From positions 1-34,957 of the forward strand of contig CALMIK010000023.1 of assembly GCA_937863995.1 (NCBI GenBank): 34,957 bases of DNA, read 5' to 3'. This document shows positions 15,091 to 23,854 of the stretch, one piece after another. Position 1 is the first letter of the stretch. Each line of letters opens with the position of its first letter. The notes under the pieces are model-generated. The model was not told the origin of the DNA. It did no database searches and saw only the letters and a list, made by a program, of their open reading frames with translations. Made by a program: the position numbers and the translations under genes. The DNA comes from an uncultured Chelatococcus sp. Its GTDB lineage: Bacteria; Pseudomonadota; Alphaproteobacteria; Rhizobiales; Beijerinckiaceae.

Positions 15091-16116
15091 TCATTGCATG
15101 TCGAGCACCACGCGGCCCTCGATCTGCCCCTTCTTCATGCGATCGAAGATGGCGTTGATGTTCTCGATCTTGTCGGCGGTGGTGATCGCCTTGACCTTGC
15201 CCTCGCCAGCGAACTGCAGTGATTCCTGCAGATCGAGACGCGTGCCGACGATGGAGCCGCGCACGGTGATGCCGTTCAGCACCATGCCGAAAATCGGCAG
15301 CGGGAACGAGCCGGGCGGCAGGCCGTTCAGCGAGATCGTCCCGCCCCTGCGCACCATGCCCAGCGCCTGCTCAAAGGCGATGTTCGACACCGCCGTGACC
15401 AGGACGCCGTGCGCGCCGCCGATTTCCTTCTTGATGACGGCGGCGGGATCGGCGTTCTTCGCGTTCACCGTCAGCGTCGCGCCAAGCCGCTCCGCCAGCG
15501 CCAGCTTCTCGTCGCTGATGTCGACAGCCGCCACGTTCAGGCCCATGGCCCGCGCGTACTGCACCGCCATGTGGCCGAGGCCGCCAATTCCCGAGATGAC
15601 AACCCACTCACCGGGCTTGGCATCCGTCACCTTCAGGCCCTTGTAGACGGTGACACCCGCGCACAGCACCGGGGCGATGTCGAGAAAATCGACGTTCTTG
15701 GGCAGATGCCCGACGAAGTTCGGATCGGCGATGACGTAGTCGGCGAAGCCGCCGTTCACGGAGTAGCCGGTGTTCTGCTGCTCTTCGCACAGGGTTTCCC
15801 AGCCGCCGAGGCAGTGGGTGCAATAACCGCAGGCCGTGTAGAGCCACGGAACCCCGACGCGGTCGCCTTCCTTGACATGCTTGACGCCAGCGCCCACCGC
15901 CGACACGTAACCGACACCCTCGTGGCCGGGGATGAAGGGCGGATTGGGCTTCACCGGCCAGTCGCCTTCGGCGGCGTGCAGATCGGTGTGGCAAACGCCG
16001 GAGGCCGCGATCTTGACCTGAATCTGGCCGCGTCCGGGCTCGGGAACGGCGACTTCATCGATCGTCAGCGGTTCACCGAACGCGCGCACGACAGCAGCTT
16101 TCATGGTCTTGGCCAT
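15091..16116 (-). CDS. adhP: Zinc-dependent alcohol dehydrogenase (AdhP-like)
   Basis: A 341-residue medium-chain alcohol dehydrogenase that interconverts alcohols and aldehydes with NAD. ATG 16116 is chosen because GAGGAA lies just upstream and the product begins [17 protein letters not shown], as in AdhP. The catalytic zinc ligands appear in GVCHTDLHA and [12 protein letters not shown], and the structural zinc is held by the [15 protein letters not shown] cluster. The Rossmann loop is [15 protein letters not shown]. It is the last gene of the operon, 62 bases after the DUF779 gene, and a strong terminator follows. With the adjacent aldehyde dehydrogenase it would take a primary alcohol (ethanol is the usual AdhP substrate) to the acid. 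Cytoplasmic. Confidence 0.93.
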   Translation of the reverse strand: MAKTMKAAVVRAFGEPLTIDEVAVPEPGRGQIQVKIAASGVCHTDLHAAEGDWPVKPNPPFIPGHEGVGYVSAVGAGVKHVKEGDRVGVPWLYTACGYCTHCLGGWETLCEEQQNTGYSVNGGFADYVIADPNFVGHLPKNVDFLDIAPVLCAGVTVYKGLKVTDAKPGEWVVISGIGGLGHMAVQYARAMGLNVAAVDISDEKLALAERLGATLTVNAKNADPAAVIKKEIGGAHGVLVTAVSNIAFEQALGMVRRGGTISLNGLPPGSFPLPIFGMVLNGITVRGSIVGTRLDLQESLQFAGEGKVKAITTADKIENINAIFDRMKKGQIEGRVVLDMQ

Positions 16117-16178
16117 ATTATATTTCCTCAGGTTTTCATTGTGAAAAAAATAGCGCCCCGCCATGCGGAGGCCCAATA

Positions 16179-16547
16179 TCACAGCGCCGGAAGCGCTGCT
16201 TCCTCGTCCTCGGTGAATACCCGCGAGCGCGTCAGGAAACGCACGTCACGGCCGTTTTCGAGGGAGAACATGCCGCCGCGTCCGGGAACGACATCGATGA
16301 TGAGCTGGGTGTGCTTCCAGTAGTCGAACTGCGAGCGGCTCATGTAGAAGGGCGCGCCGCCGATCTCACCCATGCGCACGTCGCTGTCGCCGATCAGGAA
16401 CTCGCCTTGCGGATAACACATCGGCGAGGAGCCATCGCAGCAGCCGCCCGACTGGTGAAAGAGGATCGGGCCGTGGTCGGCGCGCAACACGCCTATTAGT
16501 TCAAGCGCCGCTTCCGTCGCCAGAACGCGTGCCGGTATCTCGGTCAT
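16179..16547 (-). CDS. DUF779 family protein
   Basis: A 122-residue protein of the DUF779 family. ATG 16547 has AGGGAGG at a good distance upstream. Its marks are the cysteine-rich [16 protein letters not shown] block (about residues 31-46), [30 protein letters not shown] and [27 protein letters not shown]. The cysteines and the HxSGGCC arrangement suggest a metal or redox role, but the family's biochemical function is not established to my knowledge. The gene is regularly found beside group X aldehyde dehydrogenases, as here, between ald (95 bases upstream) and adh (62 bases downstream). Confidence 0.9.
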   Translation of the reverse strand: MTEIPARVLATEAALELIGVLRADHGPILFHQSGGCCDGSSPMCYPQGEFLIGDSDVRMGEIGGAPFYMSRSQFDYWKHTQLIIDVVPGRGGMFSLENGRDVRFLTRSRVFTEDEEAALPAL

Positions 16548-16592
16548 CGCAAACCTCCCTGCCTGTCCCCTGTTGATCGGGGTGCGGCGGTT

Positions 16593-16637
16593 CGCCGGAC
16601 GCCCCTCCCGTCTCGCGTGACGAGGGAGCGTCCGGCG
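16593..16637 (-). terminator. Strong intra-operon hairpin between ald and DUF779
   Basis: A perfect 10-bp outer stem CGCCGGACGC (16593-16602) / GCGTCCGGCG (16628-16637), with an inner CCCTC...GAGGG pairing interrupted by a bulge. It begins six bases beyond the ald stop. No T-run follows, so it is more likely an attenuator or RNA-stabilising structure that lowers or uncouples expression of the two downstream genes. Confidence 0.55.
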
Positions 16638-16642
16638 TTCGA

Positions 16643-18163
16643 TCAGAAGAAGCCGAGCTTCTTGGGGCTGTAGCTGACGAGAAGGTTCTTCGTCTGCTGG
16701 TAGTGGCTCAGCATCTGCTTGTGGTTCTCGCGCCCGATGCCAGACTGCTTGTAGCCGCCGAATGCAGCGTGCGCCGGATACGCGTGATAGAGGTTGGTCC
16801 ACACCCGGCCCGCCTGGATGCCGCGGCCAAAGCGGTAGGCGCGCGTGCCGTTACGCGTCCACACGCCGGCGCCGAGGCCGTAGAGCGTGTCGTTGGCGAT
16901 GGCGAGCGCTTCCTCGTCGTCCTTGAAGGTCGTCACGGCCACGACCGGGCCGAAGATCTCCTCCTGGAAGATGCGCTGCTTGTTGTGGCCCTTGAACACG
17001 GTCGGCTTGACGTAGTAGCCGCCGGCGAGATCGCCCTCGAGGTTGTTGCGTTCGCCGCCGATGAGCAGCTCAGCCCCTTCCTGCTTGCCGATATCGATGT
17101 AGCTGAGGATCTTCTCGAGCTGCTCGCTCGACGCCTGCGCGCCGATCGCGGTGGTGGGATCGAGCGGATTGCCCTGCTTGATCGCCTTCACGCGCTCCAG
17201 CGCACGGTCCATGAACCGGTCGTAGATCGACTCGTGGATGAGCGCGCGGCTGGGGCAGGTGCACACCTCGCCCTGGTTGAACGCGAACAGCACGAAGCCC
17301 TCGATCGCCTTGTCGAAGAAGTCGTCGTCAGCCTCCAGCACGTCGGCGAAGAAGATGTTGGGCGACTTGCCGCCAAGCTCCAGCGTGACGGGGATGAGGT
17401 TCTGGCTGGCGTATTGCGAGATCAGGCGCCCGGTCGTCGTCTCGCCGGTGAAGGCGACCTTGGCGATGCGCGGGCTCGACGCCAGCGGCTTGCCGGCCTC
17501 GAGGCCGAAACCGTTGACGATGTTGAGCACGCCCGGCGGCAGGATGTCCTGGATGAGTTCCGCCAGCACCAGGATCGAGGCCGGCGTCTGCTCGGCCGGC
17601 TTCAGCACGATGGCGTTGCCAGCCGCGAGCGCCGGGGCGATCTTCCATACCGCCATGAGGATCGGGAAGTTCCACGGGATGATCTGGCCGACGACGCCGA
17701 GCGGCTCCTGGAAATGGTAGGCGACGGTGTCGTGATCGAGCTCGCTGATGCCGCCTTCCTGCGCGCGGATCACACCGGCGAAATAGCGGAAGTGGTCCAC
17801 CGCGAGCGGGATGTCGGCGTTGGTGGTCTCGCGGATCGGCTTGCCGTTGTCCCACGTTTCGGCGAGCGCCAGCAGGTCGATGTTTTCAGCGATGCGATCG
17901 GCAACGCGGTTGAGGATGAGCGCGCGTTCGGCAACGGACGTGCTGCCCCAGGCATCCTTGGCGGCATGGGCGGCGTCAAGCGCGAGTTCGACGTCTTCCT
18001 TTTGCGAGCGGGCGACCTCGGTGATCTTCTTGCCGGTGATCGGCGACGTGTTGTCGAAATAGCGCCCATCGACCGGCGCTACCCAGCGGCCGCCGATGAA
18101 GTTGTCGTAGCGCTCCTTGAAGGGCGGGCTCTTGAGCGCGGTGGCGGGTTCATACTTGTTCAC
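16643..18163 (-). CDS. NAD-dependent aldehyde dehydrogenase (AldB/AcoD/ExaC-like)
   Basis: A 506-residue aldehyde dehydrogenase, the usual length for the acetaldehyde-oxidising AldB/AcoD/ExaC group. GTG 18163 is chosen for the AGGAGG seven bases upstream and the standard opening [24 protein letters not shown]. The catalytic Glu262 is in [11 protein letters not shown] and the catalytic Cys301 in [11 protein letters not shown], with a second Cys at 303; [16 protein letters not shown] and KPAEQTP bind NAD. It ends [10 protein letters not shown], the typical C-terminus of the group. It is the first gene of an operon with the DUF779 and alcohol dehydrogenase genes. A near-perfect sigma-54 promoter precedes it and a divergent AcoR-like activator gene begins 250 bases away. 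Confidence 0.94.
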   Translation of the reverse strand: MNKYEPATALKSPPFKERYDNFIGGRWVAPVDGRYFDNTSPITGKKITEVARSQKEDVELALDAAHAAKDAWGSTSVAERALILNRVADRIAENIDLLALAETWDNGKPIRETTNADIPLAVDHFRYFAGVIRAQEGGISELDHDTVAYHFQEPLGVVGQIIPWNFPILMAVWKIAPALAAGNAIVLKPAEQTPASILVLAELIQDILPPGVLNIVNGFGLEAGKPLASSPRIAKVAFTGETTTGRLISQYASQNLIPVTLELGGKSPNIFFADVLEADDDFFDKAIEGFVLFAFNQGEVCTCPSRALIHESIYDRFMDRALERVKAIKQGNPLDPTTAIGAQASSEQLEKILSYIDIGKQEGAELLIGGERNNLEGDLAGGYYVKPTVFKGHNKQRIFQEEIFGPVVAVTTFKDDEEALAIANDTLYGLGAGVWTRNGTRAYRFGRGIQAGRVWTNLYHAYPAHAAFGGYKQSGIGRENHKQMLSHYQQTKNLLVSYSPKKLGFF

Positions 18164-18200
18164 GGCGATCCTCCTGGATTTTTTCAACCGCAACCATACA

Positions 18201-18216
18201 AGCACGCCCCGTGCCA
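18201..18216 (-). promoter_or_regulatory. Sigma-54 (-24/-12) promoter of the aldehyde dehydrogenase operon
   Basis: On the minus strand the sequence is TGGCACGGGGCGTGCT, matching the sigma-54 pattern TGGCACG-N4-TTGCW at all positions but one, with GG and GC exactly 10 bases apart. Transcription would begin about 25 bases before the GTG at 18163. An inverted repeat (TTGC-N6-GCAA, about 18243-18256) lies further upstream, where an activator site would be expected. Confidence 0.88.
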
Positions 18217-18413
18217 GCCCGCGGCAGGTAACGCGACAATTCATTGCTGCATGGCAACAAGTGTCGGAGGCAAATGGCAAATCACCCGTTTATGGTGGGC
18301 GCGCCATACTATCGTCGCAGTCTCACGGATGATCGGACTGGAAAGCCGTTGCAAAATGCACCATTATTCTCGCAAAGGGCTGCGGCAAATAACAACATGT
18401 CAGAGGAACCGCC

Positions 18414-20345
18414 ATGGGAACAGGCAGCAGGATGACGCCTCCGGCGGAAACGCTGGCGGCAGCGCGCCAGCAATTCTTCGCCGAACAGAAGGTGCCGGAT
18501 TCGCTCGTATCCCGGACAATTCTGCAATCGTGGATACGATGCTCGCAACTGGGGCATGACGCGACGCGCACGCCCGTGTTCGAGCCTCTCGAGGCGCGTA
18601 ACCTGCGGGAAAAGAAGGAACAACACGAGCGGCTGCGCCGCCTGTGCCGGGCCGAGATGCAGGCGCTGCGCCGCGAGGCGCGCGCCACAGGCGGCATCGT
18701 CGTGCTCTCCGATCCGGACGGCACCGTGCTCGACGCGGACGGCGACACGACGTTCGCCGGCAAGGCGGCAGGTGTCGCGTTGCGCCCGGGTGTTGCATGG
18801 AGCGAGGCGTCGATCGGCACCAACGCCATCGGCACGGCGCTTTACGAGCGCCGCCCGGTGATGGTGCGCGGCGGAGAGCATTTTTACGATCCCCACCGGG
18901 TGATCAGCTGCGCGGCGGCGCCCATCTTCGATCCCACGGGCGCGATCATGGGCGCCCTCGACCTGTCGAGCCACGCGTCCGTGATGCCGCTGCACACGCT
19001 GTCGATGGTACGGCTCGTCATCGATCAGGTCGAGCACCGCCTGTTCGACGACGCCTTCGAGGAGCTGGAGGTTCTGCGCTTCCATGCCGATGCGTCCCTG
19101 CTCGGCACGATACGGGAATGCATCCTGGTGTTCGACGACAAGCGCCTTGTGGCGGCCAACCGCTACGGCCTCAAGAGCATCGCCCGGGACTGGAACGCGA
19201 TCGGCGAGACGACCTTCGACGAAGTCTTCGACGCCCCGTCTGCCGCCAGCAACAATGACAATGCCTTGCGCTTCCGCAACGGCAACGTCGTGCACTGCCG
19301 TTCGACGCCGCGGGATCGCGGTATTTCCCTCTTGAGAAGGGTCGACGGCGGCAGGCCCGATCATAGCGGCCTGAACGGCCAGATCAGTGGCGGGCATCTC
19401 GGCGGGACCGGTCCGGTTCCCTGGCCCAAGCCCGCATTCGATACGCAGACCGCTGCAAGCCTCGATCTCGCCATTCGCCTGGTGGACGCCGACGTTCCGC
19501 TGCTCATTCAGGGCGAAACCGGATCGGGCAAAGAAGCGTTCGCGCGCGCGGTGCATGCCGCCGGCGACAGGGCGGACAAGCCGTTCGTGGCCGTCAACTG
19601 CGCTGCCATTCCCGAGAGCCTGATCGAATCGGAACTGTTCGGGCACGAGGAAGGCGCTTTCACCGGCGCGCGCAAGCACGGCGCCAAGGGTTTGCTGCGC
19701 GAGGCCGACGGGGGGATACTTTTCCTCGACGAAATCGGCGACATGCCATTGCCATTGCAATCGCGGCTGCTGCGCGTGCTGCAGGACCGGCAGGTCATGC
19801 CGCTGGGCGGCGGGCGGGCCATACCGCTCGACATACGCGTGATCAGCGCGACCCATCGCGACATCGGAGATCTCGCCCGCCAGAACCAGTTCCGGGACGA
19901 CCTCTATTACCGCCTGGCGCAGTTCACGATCACCATCGGGCCGCTGCGTGAGCGCGCCGACAAGTCGATGCTCATCGATCAGTTGTGGGATGAAGTGTCG
20001 CGTGGCCAGTCGCATCTGCCGGCGGACGTGCGCGAGCGCCTGGCTATCCACGCGTGGCCCGGCAACTACCGCGAGTTGGTGGGCACACTACGCGCACTCG
20101 CGGCTCTCGCCGGAGCGGGGCAGGCGCCCTTGCAGCAGTATCTTCCGCCGGCATTGCGGATGATCTCAGCGGACACGCCTGCTACGGCCCCCTCGGAGCC
20201 CGGCCTGTTGCAGGATCATACACGCGACATGATGCGCGCGACGCTGGAGGCATGCGGCGGCAACATCTCGATGGCGGCACGCAAGCTCGGCATCAACCGC
20301 AGCACGCTCTATCGCCACTTGCATCGGCCGGACCTCGTGCAATAA
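18414..20345 (+). CDS. acoR: Sigma-54-dependent activator of the AcoR type
   Basis: A 643-residue enhancer-binding regulator. The ATG at 18414 has AGAGGAA upstream. Layout: a GAF-type sensor, about residues 75-215 ([37 protein letters not shown]); a PAS-like segment to about 320; an AAA+ ATPase, about 340-570, with Walker A GETGSGKE near 367, the sigma-54-contacting GAFTGA near 415 and Walker [12 protein letters not shown]; and a Fis-type helix-turn-helix at the end ([22 protein letters not shown]). AcoR proteins activate acetoin, alcohol or aldehyde operons, and the divergent ald operon with its sigma-54 promoter is the obvious target. The inducer is unknown. A hairpin terminator follows the stop. 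Confidence 0.93.
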   Translation: MGTGSRMTPPAETLAAARQQFFAEQKVPDSLVSRTILQSWIRCSQLGHDATRTPVFEPLEARNLREKKEQHERLRRLCRAEMQALRREARATGGIVVLSDPDGTVLDADGDTTFAGKAAGVALRPGVAWSEASIGTNAIGTALYERRPVMVRGGEHFYDPHRVISCAAAPIFDPTGAIMGALDLSSHASVMPLHTLSMVRLVIDQVEHRLFDDAFEELEVLRFHADASLLGTIRECILVFDDKRLVAANRYGLKSIARDWNAIGETTFDEVFDAPSAASNNDNALRFRNGNVVHCRSTPRDRGISLLRRVDGGRPDHSGLNGQISGGHLGGTGPVPWPKPAFDTQTAASLDLAIRLVDADVPLLIQGETGSGKEAFARAVHAAGDRADKPFVAVNCAAIPESLIESELFGHEEGAFTGARKHGAKGLLREADGGILFLDEIGDMPLPLQSRLLRVLQDRQVMPLGGGRAIPLDIRVISATHRDIGDLARQNQFRDDLYYRLAQFTITIGPLRERADKSMLIDQLWDEVSRGQSHLPADVRERLAIHAWPGNYRELVGTLRALAALAGAGQAPLQQYLPPALRMISADTPATAPSEPGLLQDHTRDMMRATLEACGGNISMAARKLGINRSTLYRHLHRPDLVQ

Positions 20346-20349
20346 GGCG

Positions 20350-20386
20350 CTTTTCAAGCAAGGCGGTATCTCCCTTGCTTGAAAAG
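20350..20386. terminator. Convergent terminator between the activator and tonB-like genes
   Basis: A perfect 14-bp stem, CTTTTCAAGCAAGG (20350-20363) and its complement (20373-20386), four bases after the activator stop and 25 bases from the stop of the minus-strand tonB-like gene. The A/T-rich stem base (AAAAG/CTTTT) lets it act in both directions. Confidence 0.75.
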
Positions 20387-20411
20387 GCTTCACCGATGCA
20401 GGAGGGGGAGA

Positions 20412-20849
20412 CTATTTTTGCGTCTCTGCCGGTGCAACTTCTTCGGGCAGCGAAAAACGGATCGGCAGCGATACCGTCATGTCCTCGGCAACGCCGTCGC
20501 GCCTCCCCGGCTCGAACTTCCAGCGGCTGACTGCAGCGACCGCCGCGACATCAAGCGACGTGACGGAACTGCTGCGCTGGACGCGGATATCCTCCGGCTC
20601 GCCCGCTGCCGTTATCCGCAGCTGAACGACGACGGTACCCTCCTGACGGGCGGCACGCGCATCATCGGGATACGCGGGCCAGTGGCGCATCACGTCGCCC
20701 GGGTGCGGACGAGGCGGCTCGATCTTGCCACGCGCGATATCGGTCTGCGCGCCCGTATTCTGGGCGACGGCGCCGGACATGCCGAACGCAGCACCGAGCA
20801 GAAGGCCCGCCCATAGCAGGTGGCGGGCGGACCGGGCAGATTTAGGCAT
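20412..20849 (-). CDS. TonB C-terminal domain protein with signal peptide
   Basis: A 145-residue protein. ATG 20849 overlaps the irr stop codon (TGATG), which argues for coupled translation. Residues 1-29 form a signal (MPKSARSARHLLWAGLLLG, cleavage likely after GAVAQ). A TonB-type C-terminal domain covers about 60-135 (HWPAYPDDARAARQEGTVVVQL, VQRSSSVTSLDVAAVAAVSRWKFEPG). Full-length TonB has an uncleaved anchor and a long proline-rich spacer to reach the outer membrane; both are missing here, so this is a short periplasmic relative. It may not be able to energise receptors in the ordinary way. The operon with irr suggests a link to iron supply. Confidence 0.8.
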   Translation of the reverse strand: MPKSARSARHLLWAGLLLGAAFGMSGAVAQNTGAQTDIARGKIEPPRPHPGDVMRHWPAYPDDARAARQEGTVVVQLRITAAGEPEDIRVQRSSSVTSLDVAAVAAVSRWKFEPGRRDGVAEDMTVSLPIRFSLPEEVAPAETQK

Positions 20850-21409
20850 CACGCGTCCGCGAGCTGGGCAGGCGCCGCCTCGATGAGCCCGCTCTTGGTG
20901 CGCGCGCTCTTGCGGCGAACGCGGACGATCACCTCGACGCAAACGACCTCGCAGCCTTCCGGCGCCTCCGGCGTGTTGGCGATGGAGATCAGGCCTTCGG
21001 GCATGTCAACGAGCGTCTGATCATCCTCATTAAAGAAGTGATGATGCTCCGTCATATTGGTGTCGAAGTAGCTCTTGGTGCCATCGACCGCGAGCTGACG
21101 CAGCAGGCCGGCCTCGCGAAACTGATGCAGCGTATTATAGACGGTGGCCAGCGACACGCTGATCCGGGCTTCGCACGCTTCATCATAAAGCATCTCGGCC
21201 GAGACATGGCGGTGGCCGCGGCCGAACAGAAGCCATCCGAGCATCACACGTTGACGCGTGGGACGCAGGTTGGCTGCCCGCAGGATCTCGCGGACATCAT
21301 GGAAGCCGCACCCCGTTTTAACCGGGCTCGAGACGCTACGGAGAAGCGCTTCGGGATCGGTCTGGACCGGGACGCCGCGAAGCATCATGCTGCGGATAGG
21401 GCTGGACAT
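20849..21409 (-). CDS. irr: Iron response regulator Irr (Fur family)
   Basis: A 186-residue Fur-family regulator of the Irr branch, which in rhizobia controls heme and iron genes under iron limitation. The LRPTRQRVMLGWLLFGRGHRHVSAEMLYDE and SLATVYNTLHQFREAGLLRQ blocks are typical DNA-binding sequence of Irr. The histidine cluster HHHFF (residues 122-126) is the Irr heme/metal site. The N-terminal heme motif (GCPW in Bradyrhizobium) reads GCGFH at 33-37, so the Cys-Pro heme-regulatory motif is absent. ATG 21409 has GAGG upstream; an internal start at Met8 or Met9 is possible. It likely governs the siderophore genes of this window, although no clear Irr box was seen. Confidence 0.92.
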   Translation of the reverse strand: MSSPIRSMMLRGVPVQTDPEALLRSVSSPVKTGCGFHDVREILRAANLRPTRQRVMLGWLLFGRGHRHVSAEMLYDEACEARISVSLATVYNTLHQFREAGLLRQLAVDGTKSYFDTNMTEHHHFFNEDDQTLVDMPEGLISIANTPEAPEGCEVVCVEVIVRVRRKSARTKSGLIEAAPAQLADA

Positions 21410-21660
21410 GGCTAAACCTCTGTGGTCGGTATCACAGGATACTTGTCATATAGAAGCCATACCTATTGAACCCATAGCGGCAAAATGTAAATAATTATAT
21501 TCTTCTATTGTATTGTAATAGTTCCAATAAACAGCCGTCGGGATGGTTCCGAGCCAATGGTGATGCATGTTGCATGTGCCGACTTCCTTCCCGCGTCTCC
21601 TGTCCGCACAGTCCGCCTGCAAAGTGCCAAGTCATGCATATGGAGCAATCGCAGGCGCGA

Positions 21661-21680
21661 TTCCGCGACCGCCATTCCCG
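21661..21680 (+). repeat. Origin iteron copy
   Basis: TTCCGCGACCGCCATTCCCG, one mismatch in the core from TTCCGTGACCGNNNTTCCCG. Confidence 0.85.
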
Positions 21681-21750
21681 TAAGATGCGATAGATGGAGT
21701 TGGTCCGGCACATTGTATTGTTCGCACAGCCGGAGTCCGCCCTGCGTCGA

Positions 21751-21770
21751 TTCCGTGACCGGTGTTCCCG
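21751..21770 (+). repeat. Origin iteron copy
   Basis: TTCCGTGACCGGTGTTCCCG, a perfect match to the pattern, 90 bases after the previous copy. Confidence 0.9.
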
Positions 21771-21961
21771 GACTGACAATCGGATTTATGATCAATTTTT
21801 CAGATAGTTAAGCATTCTCTACACCTGTTTTCGTCAATTTTACCTGCGTTAATCCTTTTGAAAGCGAACCTGTGATGCGTGGCGGGATTTGAGGGCGATT
21901 CTCTTTCGGCTGCAAACCCGTTCTCGACGAATGAGCCTCGGAATCTGCTTGGAGCGAGGCT

Positions 21962-21981
21962 TTCCGTGACCGATATTCCGA
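21962..21981 (+). repeat. Origin iteron copy
   Basis: TTCCGTGACCGATATTCCGA; the first half is perfect and the right end is degenerate. It borders an AT-rich stretch. Confidence 0.8.
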
Positions 21982-22126
21982 AATTTATCGTTATTATATA
22001 AATGTTTATAGAATCGCGGGGAGAACGTGTGATCCGATCACCAGCCATTCCTCAACAGCTGCGAGGCGAGTTATCTGCGCTTGCTTGGGTGACGCTTCCA
22101 GCCGCTATCTGAGCTAACGAACCGCA

Positions 22127-22146
22127 TTTCATGACCGACGTTCCCG
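22127..22146 (+). repeat. Origin iteron copy, degenerate
   Basis: TTTCATGACCGACGTTCCCG, two mismatches in the left arm, right arm perfect. Confidence 0.65.
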
Positions 22147-22492
22147 TCTATCAAGTTGAAATTACGATTAAATTTTTTCCGCTTTGTTTTTGCCGGAGAG
22201 AGAGTTTTTACCGAATCGATTCAGGAAAGCTGAGGGATCCGAGGCCGCCATTCCAAAAAATGATGATTAATTTCAGTATCTTATAGAGAATTCATTTCTG
22301 TGATGTGCTGCTACCTCACTAAAGCCTCTTGCTGATTGAATGTTGTTCGCTTCAGTCTGGTTGGTTCCTGATCGCTGGGCCGGCTTTGATGTTTTTGGCT
22401 TGCTTCGGGTCCTTAAGAATTATCTTTAATATGAATCCTTTAAAAAGAGTCGTTAGGGTCAGATTGTGATTTTTCAATAGCTTGCAGCCCGA

Positions 22493-22600
22493 TTCCGTGA
22501 CCACGTTTCCCGGTTTCCGCGACCGCCATTCCCATTCCCGTGACTCCCTTTCCCGTTTCCGGGGCCGGAATTACCGTTGGCGTGACCGCGGTTCCGCCCT
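22493..22600 (+). repeat. Tandem iteron array, five units of 21-22 bp
   Basis: Five consecutive units whose cores begin at 22497, 22519, 22540, 22561 and 22582. Unit 1 reads TTCCGTGACCACGTTTCCCG and unit 2 TTCCGCGACCGCCATTCCCA. Units 3 to 5 are more degenerate but keep the TTCC / GACC / TTCC rhythm. The spacing of 22, 21, 21 and 21 bases places them on the same face of the helix, as for iterons bound by an initiator. Confidence 0.85.
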
Positions 22601-22624
22601 GCCCCCCTGTTGAAAACTGGTGGT

Positions 22625-22644
22625 TTCCGTGACCGGCATTCCCG
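22625..22644 (+). repeat. Origin iteron copy nearest the initiator gene
   Basis: TTCCGTGACCGGCATTCCCG, a perfect match, ending 95 bases before the initiator start codon. A further GTGACCG core follows at 22659 without a clear right arm. Confidence 0.9.
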
Positions 22645-22695
22645 TTTGCTTGACGGCTGTGACCGTTGTCGCCAATGCTGACGTCGTTCAAGGGT

Positions 22696-22711
22696 TTCGA
22701 TCGTTGATCGG
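22696..22711 (+). repeat. 16-bp repeat with palindromic core, upstream of the initiator gene
   Basis: TTCGATCGTTGATCGG, containing the palindrome CGATC-GTT-GATCG. The identical 16 bases recur at 23795-23810 just downstream of the gene. The copy here lies 28 bases before the ATG, where an autoregulatory operator would be expected. Confidence 0.7.
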
Positions 22712-22739
22712 ACCGTTTCGCGGTGGCGCGGAGGAAAGC

Positions 22740-23732
22740 ATGACTGGGGAACTCAGCGAAGCCGAGCGCAAGCGGCTGGAGCGCGACCGGCGCACGCGGC
22801 AAAATCGGCGCGGCAGGCGTAACCCTGCGCCCGTGCCGGCAAAGCTGACGCGCACGTCCGCCTTTGCGCCCAAGCGCCGCGGCATCATCGATTCGAATAT
22901 CGAGCGCATTTTTTACGTTCCGGGCCAGTCCGTGGTTCAGGTTCGCGGCGGCGAGCTTGGAAGCCTGCATCGCGACGTGATCTACGCGCTGTTTCGGCTG
23001 AAAGAGCGTATGGCGACCCTGCGCATTCCCAACCCCGATGCACCGCAGAACGGCACACTTCATGGCGTGCCGACGCATTTCGAGGTTATCGAGGTTGTCA
23101 CCACGTGGCGTGAGCTGCTCAAGGCGCAGGGCTTGACCCAGCACGTGAACAACCTTTTGACGCAAAAGCAGGTTTTTCAGGATTTGCGCCAGGTGGTGAT
23201 CACCATTTACGAGGGTAATCCCGATCAGATCATGGAAAAGCTGCATCGCGGGCGCCTCGGCGGACGTGGTATGATCACCGGTATCATCGACACAGTCGAG
23301 TGGGATGGCGTCAATCTCGACAGCAAGGTCAAGGTGCGTTTCGGACGCGGTGTGCTTGCGGCCTTCCGCACCAAGAATCTGGTTTCGCTCAACGCGGAAG
23401 TGCAGTTCGCGCTCAAGTCCGACTACGCCAAGTCATTCTGGCCCTATATCGATTCGAAACCTACGCATCTCTTCATCGACGAAACGATGCTCGCTAGCCT
23501 TGTCGATCGGGAAGTTTACGGCGAACGTGAGACGGACTCCACCCGCTCGCAGTTTCGCAAGGATTGCCGGCAGGCGTTCGATGACATGGTGCGGGCGGGT
23601 GGTTTGAAAGAATGGACCATCGAGCTGCTCGGCGCGGGCAAGCGCAAGATCCGCCGCTATCATTACAAGCACGCTCTGCCGCGCAAGATCGAGCAGGAGC
23701 AGATCGAGCTTCCCTTCCAGCTCGCGGTTTGA
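22740..23732 (+). CDS. Probable plasmid-type replication initiator (not RepC)
   Basis: A 330-residue basic protein. ATG 22740 is chosen because GAGGAA sits seven bases upstream; the frame is open back to 22620, through the iterons. The N-terminus is very basic (SEAERKRLERDRRTRQNRRGRR). The middle has LGSLHRDVIYALFRLKERM, and the C-terminal third (about 225-315) looks like a winged helix ending in KRKIRRYHYKHALPRK. The position, directly after an iteron array and before repA-repB, and the DNA-binding character make it the replication initiator. I cannot place it securely in a family: it does not read like RepC of repABC plasmids, and RepA_C or Rep_3 families are the alternatives to test. A hairpin terminator follows. 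Confidence 0.75.
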   Translation: MTGELSEAERKRLERDRRTRQNRRGRRNPAPVPAKLTRTSAFAPKRRGIIDSNIERIFYVPGQSVVQVRGGELGSLHRDVIYALFRLKERMATLRIPNPDAPQNGTLHGVPTHFEVIEVVTTWRELLKAQGLTQHVNNLLTQKQVFQDLRQVVITIYEGNPDQIMEKLHRGRLGGRGMITGIIDTVEWDGVNLDSKVKVRFGRGVLAAFRTKNLVSLNAEVQFALKSDYAKSFWPYIDSKPTHLFIDETMLASLVDREVYGERETDSTRSQFRKDCRQAFDDMVRAGGLKEWTIELLGAGKRKIRRYHYKHALPRKIEQEQIELPFQLAV

Positions 23733-23785
23733 CGTTTTTCTCTCCGCCGCCGATCTGATCGGTCGCTTGCCATGCGATATTTATG

Positions 23786-23820
23786 AATGCCGGATTCGAT
23801 CGTTGATCGGGTCCGGCATT
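23786..23820 (+). terminator. Terminator of the initiator gene, built on the 16-bp repeat
   Basis: An inverted repeat with 16-base arms, AATGCCGGATTCGATC and GATCGGGTCCGGCATT, around a GTT loop, with two G-U pairs, followed by TTGTGTTTT. Its centre (23795-23810) is identical to the 16-bp repeat at 22696-22711. A separate near-palindrome CCGATC-T-GATCGG lies at 23750-23762. Confidence 0.7.
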
Positions 23821-23854
23821 TGTGTTTTCGGCTTATCCCGCACACTGCGAAAAC

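Larger units (their letters stand above)
21480..22739. other. Iteron-bearing replication origin region, no genes
   Basis: About 1.26 kb upstream of the initiator gene with no credible coding frame. It is markedly AT-rich (for example 21490-21540, 21980-22015 and 22160-22300), as expected for a DNA-unwinding region. It carries about ten copies, all in plus orientation, of TTCCGTGACCGNNNTTCCCG. Isolated copies are at 21661, 21751, 21962 and 22127. A tandem group has cores (GTGACCG or variants) starting at 22497, 22519, 22540, 22561 and 22582, that is a 21-22 bp period of two helical turns. Two more cores are at 22629 and 22659. I found no perfect DnaA box (TTATNCACA). The layout is that of an iteron-regulated origin. 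Confidence 0.85.

Noticed and set aside
16703..18559. 618-codon plus-strand frame
   Set aside because: Shadow of the aldehyde dehydrogenase gene on the other strand.
21480..22739. CRISPR array considered because of repeated 20-mers
   Set aside because: Repeats are degenerate, irregularly placed or directly tandem without unique spacers, and no cas genes are near.
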